Shown: piece by piece, positions 33,324 to 42,133 of the stretch
Position numbering within the stretch: position 1 is the stretch's first letter
Layout of the letters: every line of letters starts with the position of its first letter
Assembly (NCBI GenBank): GCA_946482365.1
Contig: CAMLQY010000007.1
Span: 1-64,000, forward strand
DNA: 64,000 nt
Source of the DNA: an uncultured Actinomycetes bacterium
GTDB lineage: Bacteria > Actinomycetota > Thermoleophilia > Solirubrobacterales > 70-9
Direction: 5' to 3'
Made by a program: the position numbers and the translations under genes
The notes under the pieces: generated by a model
Seen by the model: the letters and a program-made list of their open reading frames with translations, nothing else
Databases searched by the model: none
Told to the model about the DNA's origin: nothing

Positions 33324-34352
33324 TCAGCCAGACCACTCGGTCGTGGGGGCGGGAGCCCACTCCGGCGACTCCAGCAGCGCCACCACTGCGATGCCGCCGA
33401 GGATGAGGACGGTCGCGACGAAGGCGGCGACCGACTTGTCGCTGCCGACGAGGACGGCGCCGGCGGCTGTGAGGAGCGCCTGGGCGCCCGCCAGAACCAG
33501 CGCCACGCGGCGGGCCGAGCCCAGCTTCGCGCGCAGCCTGTGGGTCAGGTGGTCGCGTCCGCCCTTGAAGACGCCCACCCCGCGACGCAGCCGTGAGACG
33601 ACGACCAGGGTGGTGTCGAGGGCGGGGAGCCCGACCAGGACCACCGCGACGGGGACGAAGGCCCAGCCGAGCTGACCCGTCCCGGGCACCGCCATGATCA
33701 CCGCCGCGACGACGAAGCCGATCGGCATGCTGCCGCCGTCGCCGAGGAAGATGCGCGAGGGCGAGGCGAGGTTGAAGGGGAGGAAGCCGAGGCAGGCGCC
33801 GGAGAGGGCAAGCGCGAGAGCCGCCAGCTCGGCGCTTCCCTGGGCGAGGGCGAGCACCCCCAGGGTCGCCCCGGACACCGCGGCGACCGTGCCTGTGGCG
33901 CCGTCCATGTTGTCCATCAGGTTGAAGGCGTTGACGACGCCGGTGACGAACACGACCGTCAGGACCAGGTTGAGCGCGTCGCTGGCGAAGAGGTCCCAGC
34001 CGATCCCGCCGGCGAAGAGAACGCTGGCCGCCGCGACCTCGATCGCGAGGCGGGTCAGCGGCCCGAGCCCGTAGCGGTCGTCGATCGTCCCCACGCCGAG
34101 CAGGACGACGGCGCCGATCGCGATCGGGACGAAGGCGCTCGAGCCGTGGCCGAAGAGGGCGCCGGCGGCGAGCATGCCGCCGATCACGGCGGTCCCGCCG
34201 AGGTAGGGGGTCGGGCTGCCGTGGCCCTTGTAGCCGACCGGATGGTCGTAGAAGCCGGTGCTTCCGGCCAGCCGGATCGCCAGCGGCGTGAGCAGCAGGG
34301 TGGCGCCGAAGGCTGCGAGGAAGGCGAGCTCGGGCCCCATGCTGCCGGGCAC
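33324..34352 (-). CDS. WecA/MraY-family undecaprenyl-phosphate sugar-1-phosphate transferase
   Basis: 342 aa (GTG at 34352; ATG at 34340 is an alternative). About ten helices. Family motifs: STGFYDHPVGYKGHGSPTPY with the Pro-rich first loop, GTIDDRYGLGPLTR (the DD Mg site), VVNAFNLMDNMDGATGT (N-x3-DN-x2-DG) and SRIFLGDGGSMPIGF. KGGRDHLTHRL near the C-terminus is the HxxH loop of WecA/TagO-type enzymes. It attaches the first sugar-phosphate of a repeat unit to undecaprenyl phosphate on the cytosolic face. It follows the epimerase by 3 nt. Confidence 0.85.
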   Translation of the reverse strand: MPGSMGPELAFLAAFGATLLLTPLAIRLAGSTGFYDHPVGYKGHGSPTPYLGGTAVIGGMLAAGALFGHGSSAFVPIAIGAVVLLGVGTIDDRYGLGPLTRLAIEVAAASVLFAGGIGWDLFASDALNLVLTVVFVTGVVNAFNLMDNMDGATGTVAAVSGATLGVLALAQGSAELAALALALSGACLGFLPFNLASPSRIFLGDGGSMPIGFVVAAVIMAVPGTGQLGWAFVPVAVVLVGLPALDTTLVVVSRLRRGVGVFKGGRDHLTHRLRAKLGSARRVALVLAGAQALLTAAGAVLVGSDKSVAAFVATVLILGGIAVVALLESPEWAPAPTTEWSG

Positions 34353-34355
34353 CGC

Positions 34356-35402
34356 CTAGGCGTCTACCAGAGGATCGACTACCGCGCCCTCGCCGAATTC
34401 GACGATCTCGCCGTCGGCGGTGGGCAGTGCGTCGGCGGCCGCGCGCTCGAGCTCGAAGGCGGCGACGTCGTCGATCGCCTCCTCGATGCCGCGGGTGGAG
34501 CGCCAGCCCGTCATCTGCTCCAGCGCCGTGGTGTCCGGGCAGCGCCGACCGAGCTCCTCGAAACCCTCGCCGTATGCCTCCTCGTAGGGCACCATCTGGA
34601 TGCCGGAGCTGGAGCCGGTCCGCTCGATCACGGCTTCGGCCAGTTCGAGGATCGTGATCTCCGAGGAGCGCCCGACGTTGAAGGCGGTGCCGCGCGCGCC
34701 CTCCTCGTCCATCAGCATGACCAGGGCCCGGGTCGTGTCGTAGACATGCGAGAAGCAGCGGGACTGGCTGCCGTCGCCGTAGACGGTCAGGTCCCGCCCT
34801 TCGAGGGCCTGGACGACGAAGCGCGGCAGCACCATCCCGTAGGCACCTGTCTGCCGGGGGCCGACGGTGTTGAAGAGGCGGGCGACGACCGTGTCCGCTT
34901 CGCGCTCCCGGTGGTAGCCGAGGACGATCGCCTCGCCGAAGGCCTTGGCGGTCGAGTAGGACCAGCGAGCGATCGAGGGCGGGCCCAGCACCCGGTCGGA
35001 ATGCTCGGTCAGCCCGGAGCTGCCGTTCTTGCCGTAGATCTCCGAGGTGGAGGCGAAGAGGAGCCGCCGGCCGAGCCGGTGCGCGCCCTCGGTGATGACC
35101 TGTGCCCCGCGCACGCTGCGGCCCAGGGAGTCGACCGAGCGCTGGACGATCAGCTTGACCCCGACCGCGGAGGCGAGGTGGAAGCAGGCGTCGGCCCACT
35201 CCATGCAGTCGTCGACCAGCTCGACGTCGCAGACCGACCCCTCGACCAGCTCGGCCTGGCCGGTGGCGACCGCGTCGGCGACGTTCTCGGCGCTGCCGGT
35301 ACTGAGGTCGTCGAGGACGAGAACCTCGTCCCCCCTTGCGACCAGGGCATCTGTCAGGTGAGAGCCGACGAACCCTGCCCCCCCTGTGATCAGGTATCGC
35401 AC
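34356..35402 (-). CDS. NAD-dependent nucleotide-sugar epimerase/dehydratase
   Basis: 348 aa from a GTG at 35402. RYLITGGAGFVGSHLTDAL is the SDR dinucleotide loop, FASTSEIYGKNG holds the catalytic Ser/Thr, and ARWSYSTAKAFGEAIV holds the Tyr-x3-Lys. ARLFNTVGPRQTGAYGMVLP and FSHVYDTTRAL follow the extended-SDR pattern closest to UDP-glucuronate decarboxylase or GDP-mannose-type enzymes. The exact reaction cannot be fixed. First gene of the operon with the WecA-like and GT4 genes; a promoter is visible at 35536-35564. Confidence 0.8.
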   Translation of the reverse strand: MRYLITGGAGFVGSHLTDALVARGDEVLVLDDLSTGSAENVADAVATGQAELVEGSVCDVELVDDCMEWADACFHLASAVGVKLIVQRSVDSLGRSVRGAQVITEGAHRLGRRLLFASTSEIYGKNGSSGLTEHSDRVLGPPSIARWSYSTAKAFGEAIVLGYHREREADTVVARLFNTVGPRQTGAYGMVLPRFVVQALEGRDLTVYGDGSQSRCFSHVYDTTRALVMLMDEEGARGTAFNVGRSSEITILELAEAVIERTGSSSGIQMVPYEEAYGEGFEELGRRCPDTTALEQMTGWRSTRGIEEAIDDVAAFELERAAADALPTADGEIVEFGEGAVVDPLVDA

Positions 35403-35535
35403 TTAGGCCTCTCCATGTCCGTCAAGCCCCTACCGGCCGCACGACGGCGGCCTTGCGCAAGGCTCGGTTTCCCCATGAACTCCCCTGTTTCCCATGTGAG
35501 TCATCTCACGCAAACGGCGAAACGACTCGCGATGC

Positions 35536-35564
35536 AGTAGACCAGAAACTCGATGGAGTGTCAA
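35536..35564 (-). promoter_or_regulatory. Sigma70-type promoter for the epimerase-WecA-GT4 operon
   Basis: On the minus strand, a perfect TTGACA (35559-35564), a 17-nt spacer and TCTACT (35536-35541). Transcription would begin near 35529, leaving a leader of about 125 nt before the epimerase GTG. A small GTGAG/CTCAC inverted repeat lies in that leader at 35496-35509. The rest of 35403-35646 shows nothing else recognisable. Confidence 0.6.
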
Positions 35565-35646
35565 GGATAAGAGCTCGTCTTTACGTCGATGCCCCTCAGA
35601 CAAAGATGGCTCTGGAATGGGAATTACAGGGGGGCTGGAATAGTTG

Positions 35647-37278
35647 TCATGCCTGCTTCAGGCGTACCCGGCGGCCCTCGACGCCGCTCCCGGAGACCTT
35701 CGCCGCCAAACCCGCCTCACGGCGGCCGAGCACCTGCTTCGCCTTGCGGGAAAGATCGATTCGAAGGGTCCTCGAAGCGTCCGCGGCGACGCTGAAGGAC
35801 GCCGCGCCGATCGACACCCGCTTTCCCCCGTGCCCGACCCTGGCGAGGAGCTTCAACCTGCCCTTGCAGGCCCCCTCGCCGGCGCAGGAAACCCTCAGCA
35901 TGGCCTTCCCCGCCTTGACCTTGGCGGTGGCAGCGGCTCGCGCCACGCCCTTCGGGGCCTTCTCGAAGGCGGCGGTCACCTCGCGGGCCTGGTCCATGGT
36001 CACGCGGCAGCTGCCGGTGCCGGTACAGGCGCCGGAGAAGCCGGCGAACCTGGAGCCCGCCGCGACGGTGGCGGTCAGGGTGACCTTGGTGCCGACCCCG
36101 AAGCCGACCTCACAGGCCTGGCCGCAATCGATCCCGGCCGGGTCGCTGGTCACGGTGCCCCTGCCCGTGCCCGTCCTCGAGACCGTGAGCGTGCGCTGGC
36201 CGACCGCGACGAAGACCGCCTTGGCGGCGCGGGAGGTGCTCATCGTCGTCGTGCAGGTGCCGGAGCCGGTGCAGCCCCCGCCGGTCCAGTGGTCGAAGAC
36301 CGAGCCCGGCGCGGGGGTCGCCGTGAGCGTGACTTTGGTCCCTTCGAAAAAGCTCTCCGAGCAGTCGGACCCGCAATCGATCCCGGCCGGGTTGCTGGTC
36401 ACGGTGCCCGAGCCGGTGCCGAGGCGCTCGACCGTGAGCGGGTACTCGAATCCGGGCGGGATCAGGTTGAAGGTGGCGGTGACTTTGCGTGCCCCGTCCA
36501 TCACGACTTCGCAGCTGAAGCCGCTGCAGGCGTTCGAGAAGCCGGCGAATTCGGAGCCGGAGTCGGCACTCGGGTGCAGGAGCAGTTCGGTGCCTTCGGG
36601 GTATTTGACCTGGCAGGGTTCCGGGCCTTCCTGCGCCTCGCAGAGGACCGAGCCGGTGCCGGTGCCGGCGATTTTCAGCGTGAAGGCGTATTCGGGGGTC
36701 GTCGGTTCGAGGTCGAAGACGACCGTGACGCTGTGGGCCTCTTCCATCGTCAGGTCGCACGTTTCTTCTTCGCAGTCGCCGCTGAAGCGGACGAATTCGG
36801 AGCCGGGATCGGCAATGGGCAGCACGCTCAGTTCGGTGCCTTCGGGATAGGTGGCTTTGCAGGCTTCGACCGGACCCCCGCCCACCTGGCACTGGACCGT
36901 GCCCGAGCCGGTGCCGCTCGTTTTCAGCGTGAGCGCGAATTGGGGGAGGAGGTCGAAGGTGGCGGTGACCGACTTGGCCTCGGTCATCGTCAGTTCGCAA
37001 TCGCTGGGTCCGCAGTCACCGGAGAATTCGACGAATTCGGAGTCGGGGTCCGGGCTGGGGACGAGGACCAGTCCGGTGCCTTCCGCGTACTGGCTGGCGC
37101 AGGGCCCTGCCGAGCCTCCATTGACCTCGCATTCGACGGCGCCGGAGCCGGCGCCGTCGATCGCGATCGTCAGCGCGAACAGGTCGGCAGCCTGCGCGGG
37201 GGAGCCGATCTGCGCCCATGCACAGAGGGCGGCGAGAACGGCAGAAAAGGCTAGGGTCCCTCCCAGGCGGCGCTTCAT
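35647..37278 (-). CDS. Secreted protein of five InlB-type cysteine-pair repeats
   Basis: 543 aa. Signal peptide of 30 residues (WAQIGSPAQA). Five tandem repeats of about 78 aa follow (residues ~31-440). Each starts with a strand like LTIAIDGAGSGAVEC, has a YPEGTEL or FEGTKV step, an FSGDC or WTGGGC turn with two cysteines, and ends KSVTATFDL. Repeats 1-3 and repeats 4-5 form two subtypes; 4-5 match those of the Vgb-like protein at 273-2507. The C-terminal ~95 residues (LRVSCAGEGACKGRLKLL) are a basic beta domain. Ligand unknown; probably wall- or surface-associated. It starts 16 nt after the PLP enzyme gene. Confidence 0.8.
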   Translation of the reverse strand: MKRRLGGTLAFSAVLAALCAWAQIGSPAQAADLFALTIAIDGAGSGAVECEVNGGSAGPCASQYAEGTGLVLVPSPDPDSEFVEFSGDCGPSDCELTMTEAKSVTATFDLLPQFALTLKTSGTGSGTVQCQVGGGPVEACKATYPEGTELSVLPIADPGSEFVRFSGDCEEETCDLTMEEAHSVTVVFDLEPTTPEYAFTLKIAGTGTGSVLCEAQEGPEPCQVKYPEGTELLLHPSADSGSEFAGFSNACSGFSCEVVMDGARKVTATFNLIPPGFEYPLTVERLGTGSGTVTSNPAGIDCGSDCSESFFEGTKVTLTATPAPGSVFDHWTGGGCTGSGTCTTTMSTSRAAKAVFVAVGQRTLTVSRTGTGRGTVTSDPAGIDCGQACEVGFGVGTKVTLTATVAAGSRFAGFSGACTGTGSCRVTMDQAREVTAAFEKAPKGVARAAATAKVKAGKAMLRVSCAGEGACKGRLKLLARVGHGGKRVSIGAASFSVAADASRTLRIDLSRKAKQVLGRREAGLAAKVSGSGVEGRRVRLKQA

Positions 37279-37294
37279 CCCACCCCTATTGTGC

Positions 37295-38311
37295 CTAACG
37301 GGGGCCGTCGGTATGCACGAACAGCACCGGCCCGGCGAGGCGGCCCTCCGCGCGCAGCGCCAGCAGGCCGGCCATCGCCTTCGCGGTGTAGACGGGATCG
37401 AGCGCGAGCCGCTCCTCGGCGGCGAGGGCGGCGGCGCGCGTGGCGGCCTCGGTGCGGTGGCCGTAGCCCGCTCCCATCTCCTCGCGGGTGAGGTCGAGCA
37501 TGTCCGGCTCGAGCCGGAGCCGGCCGAGGCGGCCCCCGCGGTGCTCCAGCAGGGCGGCGGTGCGGCGCGCGAGGCGGGCGAAGACCGGCGGGTCGAGGCG
37601 GAGCTGGTCGTTGACCACCACCCCGGCGACGCGGGTGCGCAGGCCGGCGAGCTGGAAGCCGAGCGCCAGGCCCGCCGCGGTGCCGCCGGTGCCGACCGGG
37701 ACGACGGCGTGGGCCGGCTCGGGCAGCGAGCCGGCCTCGACCTGGGCGGCGATCTCCAGCGCCGCCTCGACGTAGCCGAGCGCTCCGACCGGCGAGGAGC
37801 CGCCGGCCGGCAGCAGGTACGGCGGGCGGCCGCCGCGGGCGTTGCGGGCGATCAGCCACGGCAGCGCCGCCACCGTGCGCGCCTTCGTGTGGGTTCGGTG
37901 GATGCGCGCGCCCGAGGCCTCGAGCCGGGCGAGCTGGGCACGGACGTGGTCGTCGACCGGCTGGTCGACGAGCGCAAGCGCGGTCTCGATGCCGTGTTCG
38001 CGGGCGTAGAGCGCGGTCGCGAGCCCCCAGTTCGTGCCGAGGCCGCCGAAGGTGAGGATCGAGCGGCGGCCGCGGCGTCGGGCGTCGGGGATCAGCCACT
38101 CGAGCTTGCGCACCTTGTTGCCGCCCCAGCCGCCCGAGCCGAAGGCGCCGTCTTCCTTCACCCAGACGCCGAGCCCGGCCAGCTCGCGGACGGGCGTCGG
38201 GCGCTCGGACAGCACGAGGTGGGGAAGGGTCCCGGCCAGGGCCGGGAAGCGTTCGTGCAGATGCGCGGTCAAGGCGTGAGCATGACTGACGAGGCGAAAC
38301 AACCATGGCAT
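37295..38311 (-). CDS. PLP-dependent ACC-deaminase/D-cysteine desulfhydrase-family protein
   Basis: 338 aa from an ATG at 38311 with a GGGGGG stretch upstream. VKEDGAFGSGGWGGNKVRKLEW carries the PLP Lys (GGNKVRK; family GGNKxRK). LTFGGLGTNWGLA is the loop before the cofactor, and VPVGTGGTAAGLALG binds the PLP phosphate. The fold-type II family includes 1-aminocyclopropane-1-carboxylate deaminases and D-cysteine desulfhydrases; motifs do not decide between them. Divergent from the dehydrogenase at 38346. Confidence 0.75.
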   Translation of the reverse strand: MPWLFRLVSHAHALTAHLHERFPALAGTLPHLVLSERPTPVRELAGLGVWVKEDGAFGSGGWGGNKVRKLEWLIPDARRRGRRSILTFGGLGTNWGLATALYAREHGIETALALVDQPVDDHVRAQLARLEASGARIHRTHTKARTVAALPWLIARNARGGRPPYLLPAGGSSPVGALGYVEAALEIAAQVEAGSLPEPAHAVVPVGTGGTAAGLALGFQLAGLRTRVAGVVVNDQLRLDPPVFARLARRTAALLEHRGGRLGRLRLEPDMLDLTREEMGAGYGHRTEAATRAAALAAEERLALDPVYTAKAMAGLLALRAEGRLAGPVLFVHTDGPR

Positions 38312-38345
38312 CGCGGCCGACCCCCCTCTGTAGTGTGGGCGCTCG

Positions 38346-39485
38346 ATGAGGGCGGTCGCCTGCCAACGGGGTGCGCTCGAGCTGGTCGAGCTCCCGGAGC
38401 CCGAGCCCGGGCCGGGGCAGGTGCGGATCGAGGTCACCCGCTGCGGGATCTGCGGTTCGGACCTGCACGCCCGCCACGGGATCGACCAGCTGGCGGACGT
38501 GGCGCTCGGGGTCGGCTACGACCGCTTCGGCCGCTCCGGGGAGCAGGTCGTCTTCGGGCACGAGTTCAGCGGCCGGGTCGCCGAGTACGGGCCGAAGTGC
38601 AAGGGGGACCTGGCCACCGGGGCGCCGGTCGTCGCGCTTCCCCTGCTTCGCGGCCGCGACGGCGTCGACGCCACCGGTCTCTCCCGGCACGCCCCCGGCG
38701 CCTACGCCGAGCAGCTGCTCGTCCAGGAGTCGATGATGATGGCGGTGCCCAACGGGCTCGACCCGACCGTCGCGGCGCTGACCGAGCCGATGGCGGTCGC
38801 CCTGCACGCGGTTCGCCGCGGCGAGGCCGGCAAGCGGGACGTGGCGGTCGTGATCGGCTGCGGCCCGATCGGGCTCGGCACGATCCTGATGCTGAAGGCG
38901 ACCGGCGTCCGCACCGTCGTCGCCAGCGACTTCTCCCCCGGCCGGCGCGCCCTCGCCGAGCGCTGCGGGGCCGACGTCGTCGTCGACCCCTCGCAGGACT
39001 CTCCCTACGAGCATGGGGATTCCGGTTGGCTGTCGAAGGCGGATGACGTCTTCGACCTCGCGCTCGACACGCGCGAGAAGCTCGGCCGCCTGCCGGTCGG
39101 CTGGTGGCACGTCTGGCGCCTGGCGGAGAAGCTCGGCGCCGGGCCAAAGCACCCCGTCGTCTTCGAGTGCGTCGGGGTCCCGGGGGTGATCTCGCAGATC
39201 GTCGACTCCGCGCCCTTCTTCTCGCGGGTCGTCGTGGTCGGCGTCTGTCTCGGCCCCGACTCGTTCCGGCCGGCGATGGCGATCAACAAGGAGATCGACC
39301 TGCGGTTCGTCCTCGGCTACACCCCGCTCGACTTCCGCGACACCCTCCACATGCTCGCCGAGGGCAAGGTCGACCCGCGGCCGATGATCACCGGCACGGT
39401 CGGCCTCACCGGCGTCGAGGGCGCCTTCGCGGACCTCGAGGACCCCGAGGGGCACGCCAAGATCCTGATCGACCCCGATCGCTAG
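38346..39485 (+). CDS. Zinc-type alcohol dehydrogenase-like (MDR) protein
   Basis: 379 aa. RCGICGSDLHARHG gives the catalytic Cys and nearby residues, VVFGHEFSGRV the GHE motif, and VVIGCGPIGLGTILML the NAD(P) loop. The four-cysteine structural-zinc lobe is missing: the region after GHE has one Cys (PKCKGD). Between the two, an insertion (IDQLADVALGVGYDRFGRSG) is not found in short MDRs. Substrate unknown. The stop overlaps the convergent DUF1801 gene by 4 nt. Confidence 0.8.
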   Translation: MRAVACQRGALELVELPEPEPGPGQVRIEVTRCGICGSDLHARHGIDQLADVALGVGYDRFGRSGEQVVFGHEFSGRVAEYGPKCKGDLATGAPVVALPLLRGRDGVDATGLSRHAPGAYAEQLLVQESMMMAVPNGLDPTVAALTEPMAVALHAVRRGEAGKRDVAVVIGCGPIGLGTILMLKATGVRTVVASDFSPGRRALAERCGADVVVDPSQDSPYEHGDSGWLSKADDVFDLALDTREKLGRLPVGWWHVWRLAEKLGAGPKHPVVFECVGVPGVISQIVDSAPFFSRVVVVGVCLGPDSFRPAMAINKEIDLRFVLGYTPLDFRDTLHMLAEGKVDPRPMITGTVGLTGVEGAFADLEDPEGHAKILIDPDR

Positions 39486-39907
39486 GTCGTCGAGGGCGCG
39501 TTCAGGGCCACGGCGGCGCGGATCAGCGCCTTCAGCGCCTTCTCGTCGATCTCGTCGCCCTCGTGGAAGTCGATGGCGCGCCTCGTATTGCCCTCGAGGC
39601 TGGAGTTGAAGAGGCCTGAAGGGTCCTCCAGCGAGGCGCCCTTGGCGAAGGTCATCTTGACGACGTTCTTGTACGTCTCGCCGGTGCAGATCATGCCGTC
39701 GTGGTACCAGACCGGCACCCCTCTCCATTTCCACTCCTCGACCACTTCGGGGTCGGCCTGCTTGACGAGGGCCCGAACCCGAGCGAGCGTCTCGCCCCGC
39801 CAGTCATCCAGCTCCTCGATCCTCGCGTCTATCAGCCGAGAGGGAGAGTCCCCTCCCTTCCCCTCCTGCGAACCGCCCTTCTTCATGTTGCCGTCGCCTT
39901 TCTTCAT
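39482..39907 (-). CDS. DUF1801 (YdhG/YdeI-like) protein
   Basis: 141 aa (ATG at 39907, or 39886). After a Lys/Gly-rich start, IDARIEELDDWRGETLARVRALVKQADPEV, then EEWKWRGVPVWYHDGMICT and YKNVVKMTFAKGASL match the DUF1801 fold, some members of which are called iron chaperones. The last part, RRAIDFHEGDEIDEKALKAL, is also typical. Function not established. Its 3' end overlaps the dehydrogenase stop. Confidence 0.75.
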   Translation of the reverse strand: MKKGDGNMKKGGSQEGKGGDSPSRLIDARIEELDDWRGETLARVRALVKQADPEVVEEWKWRGVPVWYHDGMICTGETYKNVVKMTFAKGASLEDPSGLFNSSLEGNTRRAIDFHEGDEIDEKALKALIRAAVALNAPSTT

Positions 39908-39954
39908 CGTTCTCGTCGCCTGCCGTCACCTGAGTATCCCCGCCGAGCGCCGCG

Positions 39955-40542
39955 TCAACGAGCGATGACGCCGGCCTCGGCGGCCGGCGCCGCGTAGGCG
40001 GCGGCCAGCGTCGCGACGGTCTCGTGGGCGTTGAGCCCGCTGGGGTTGGGGACCACCCAGAGCGCCGCGCCGGACCAGCGGAGCGCGCTGTCGAGCGTGT
40101 CCGGCTGCCGGCCCAGGACCGCACCGCGCTCGCCGAACGCGTCGCGGTAGGCGGTGACGCCGGCGATCGCGACGACCGCGGGGCGGTGATCGGCGACGAA
40201 CCGCCGCAGCCGCGCGCCGCCCTCGCGCAGCTCCTCGCCCGAGAGCTCGGAAGCGCGCGCGGTGGCGCGCCGCACGAGGTTGGTGATCCCGACGCCGCGC
40301 GCGAGGAGATGCGCGCGATCGGCGTCGCTCATCCCGGCGACCCGGTCGACCTCGTACTCGGTGATGCCGGCCGCGGCCAGCGCCGGGTAGAAGCGGTTGG
40401 TGGGATGCGCGAAGTGGGTCTGGACCGCGGCCGTCCAGAGGCCCGGGTTGATGCCGACGAACAGCAGCCTCAGCCCCGGCCCGACGAGGTCGTCGACCTC
40501 GCTGCCGCGAAACGCCTCCAGCTCCAAGCGGGTGAACCGCAT
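39955..40542 (-). CDS. mug: G/U mismatch-specific uracil-DNA glycosylase, Mug
   Basis: 195 aa. Motif 1 is LLFVGINPGLWTAAVQTHFA (GINPG with the catalytic Asn); HPTNRFYPALAAAG follows. Motif 2 is VVPNPSGLNAH (NPSGxN) that wedges into the DNA. Length and both motifs match Mug/TDG, which removes U (and ethenocytosine) opposite G. No neighbour suggests another role. A 122-nt region separates it from the divergent cupin gene. Confidence 0.85.
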   Translation of the reverse strand: MRFTRLELEAFRGSEVDDLVGPGLRLLFVGINPGLWTAAVQTHFAHPTNRFYPALAAAGITEYEVDRVAGMSDADRAHLLARGVGITNLVRRATARASELSGEELREGGARLRRFVADHRPAVVAIAGVTAYRDAFGERGAVLGRQPDTLDSALRWSGAALWVVPNPSGLNAHETVATLAAAYAAPAAEAGVIAR

Positions 40543-40664
40543 GCCGCGATCCTGTCGAATCCGCGCGTCGTCGTTCGTCGAGGCAAGTTCTCAAGCTGCC
40601 CGATCTTGGTCCCACCGAGAGCAAGATCAGCAACCCCAGACAGTGGGTGCCATAGGATTGCGCC

Positions 40665-41066
40665 GTGCCGTTCACGCTCAGGAACCTCGAGGAGGACCTG
40701 GAGGACGTCGGGTCCAACTTCGACGGCGCGCCGGACCTGGAGTTCCGCCTGGCGACCCAGGCGCTCGAGCTCGAGAAGTCCGGCCTGGGCTACCAGCGCG
40801 TCCCGCCCAACTATCGCTTTCCGTACGGCCACATGCACAAGAAGCAGGAGGAGGTGTACGTGGTCCTGCGCGGGAGCGGGCGGATGAAGCTCGACGACGA
40901 GATCGTCGAGCTCGAGGAATGGGACGCGGTGCGCGTCCCGCCCGGCACCTGGCGAGGCTACGAGGCCGGGCCGGATGGCCTCGAGATCCTCGTCATCGGC
41001 GCGCCCAATCTCGGCGAGAACCCACGAGACGACGTCGAAGGCCGGCGCGACTGGTGGGTTGACTAA
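40665..41066 (+). CDS. Single-domain cupin protein
   Basis: 133 aa from a GTG at 40665. Cupin motif 1: PYGHMHKKQEEVYVVLRGSG (H-x-H-x4-E pattern); motif 2: DAVRVPPGTWRGYEAGPDG. Motif 2 lacks the usual metal-ligand His, replaced in TWRGYEA, so metal binding may be altered. The N-terminus FTLRNLEEDLEDVGSNFDGAP is typical of conserved actinobacterial cupins of unknown function. Confidence 0.75.
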   Translation: MPFTLRNLEEDLEDVGSNFDGAPDLEFRLATQALELEKSGLGYQRVPPNYRFPYGHMHKKQEEVYVVLRGSGRMKLDDEIVELEEWDAVRVPPGTWRGYEAGPDGLEILVIGAPNLGENPRDDVEGRRDWWVD

Positions 41067-41118
41067 CCGGCGACGAAACCGCTTGATAAGCGGGCTTCCA
41101 CGCCTGGGACCAACCGAT

Positions 41119-41451
41119 CTACTCCACGAGGTCGGTCGGGTCGAGGATGAAGACCTCGCACATCATGTCGGGCTCCTGCTGGTTTCCGCTCATGAAACCG
41201 ATCACGTGGCGTCCGGTTGCCTTTTCGACGACCTCTTCGAAGCGTGCGCGCATCAGCTCCTGGAACTGCATGCGCTGTTCGATCACCGCCTCTCCCCGGC
41301 CGCCGCTGCGCAGCGTTTCCTCTACCCGGGTGAAACCTCCGCGCAGGACGCAGACGACTAGGTCGTCCTCGTAGTAGGACTTCGCCTGGGTCGGTCCGCG
41401 GCCGTAGAACTCCTTCAACAGCGCGACCAAGCCGTCGGAGATCGCGGTCAA
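41119..41451 (-). CDS. MpsC-family (DUF2294) protein
   Basis: 110 aa from a TTG at 41451. The frame stays open upstream, where CTGATCAAGAGTCGC preceded by GGGGGGAG could give a longer N-terminus similar to homologues, so the start is unsure. DUF2294 hallmarks: LLKEFYGRGPTQAKSYY, DDLVVCVLRGGFTRVEETL, ARFEEVVEKATGRHVIGFMS, EVFILDP. The family is named for a membrane-potential system in Bacillus-like bacteria; the role here is unknown. Divergent from a paralogue at 41628, sharing a 176-nt promoter region. Confidence 0.7.
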   Translation of the reverse strand: MTAISDGLVALLKEFYGRGPTQAKSYYEDDLVVCVLRGGFTRVEETLRSGGRGEAVIEQRMQFQELMRARFEEVVEKATGRHVIGFMSGNQQEPDMMCEVFILDPTDLVE

Positions 41452-41627
41452 CTCCTCGCCGTGCCGTTGATTGCTCTCGATGTCTTCGCGACTCTTGATC
41501 AGGAACTCCCCCCGACAACCGTTTCGCGATGGTAGCCCAGAGCGCTACGCTGGACAAACCGCTCGTTGGGTCCTTCCCCCCTCTGCCTCGCGCGCGACCT
41601 GCCCAGAGGACGAGAAAGGGGCAACCC

Positions 41628-41996
41628 ATGATGGCGACCGCTGATCCACCTCTCTACGGCGACGCTCTACTCGCGGCCGTGACCGATTCGATGGTCGCGC
41701 TGCACGAGCGCTACCACCACCGCGCCCCGGTTACCGCCAAGTCTCAGATGCTCGGTGACGACCTTCTCGCCTGCGTGCTCGCTGGCGTCTACACCGACGT
41801 CGAGAAGACGATGATCGAGTTGCAGCGCAGCACCGTCGTGCAGGAGACGCGCAGCGCTTTCCAGAGCTCGATGCAGCAGAAGTTCATCGCCGAGGTCGAG
41901 CGCCTCTCCGGCCGCGACGTCCTCGCCTTCATCTCCAATCATCACGTTGGCCCCGACATCGAGGTCGAGCTGTTCATGTTCAGGGACCCCGCCTGA
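41628..41996 (+). CDS. MpsC-family (DUF2294) protein, paralogue
   Basis: 122 aa from an ATG at 41628 with AAAGGGG 6 nt upstream. Same fold as its divergent neighbour: MVALHERYHHRAPVTAKSQM, DDLLACVLAGVYTDVEKTMI, QKFIAEVERLSGRDVLAFIS and ELFMFRDPA. The GRGPT of the other copy is replaced by HRAPV. Two divergent, clearly diverged copies suggest paired or heteromeric function. The STAS gene follows 137 nt later. Confidence 0.7.
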   Translation: MMATADPPLYGDALLAAVTDSMVALHERYHHRAPVTAKSQMLGDDLLACVLAGVYTDVEKTMIELQRSTVVQETRSAFQSSMQQKFIAEVERLSGRDVLAFISNHHVGPDIEVELFMFRDPA

Positions 41997-42133
41997 AACC
42001 CACTGTCGATTCGGTCGGCGAACTCTCGACGGTCCGCTATCCTCGTTTGAGGAGGGCATCACTGGGGTCGGCCCGCGGGTCGGCAGCACTACTTGACTTC
42101 CGGCACAGCAGTCGTTCGAGCCGAGGAGTCCCG

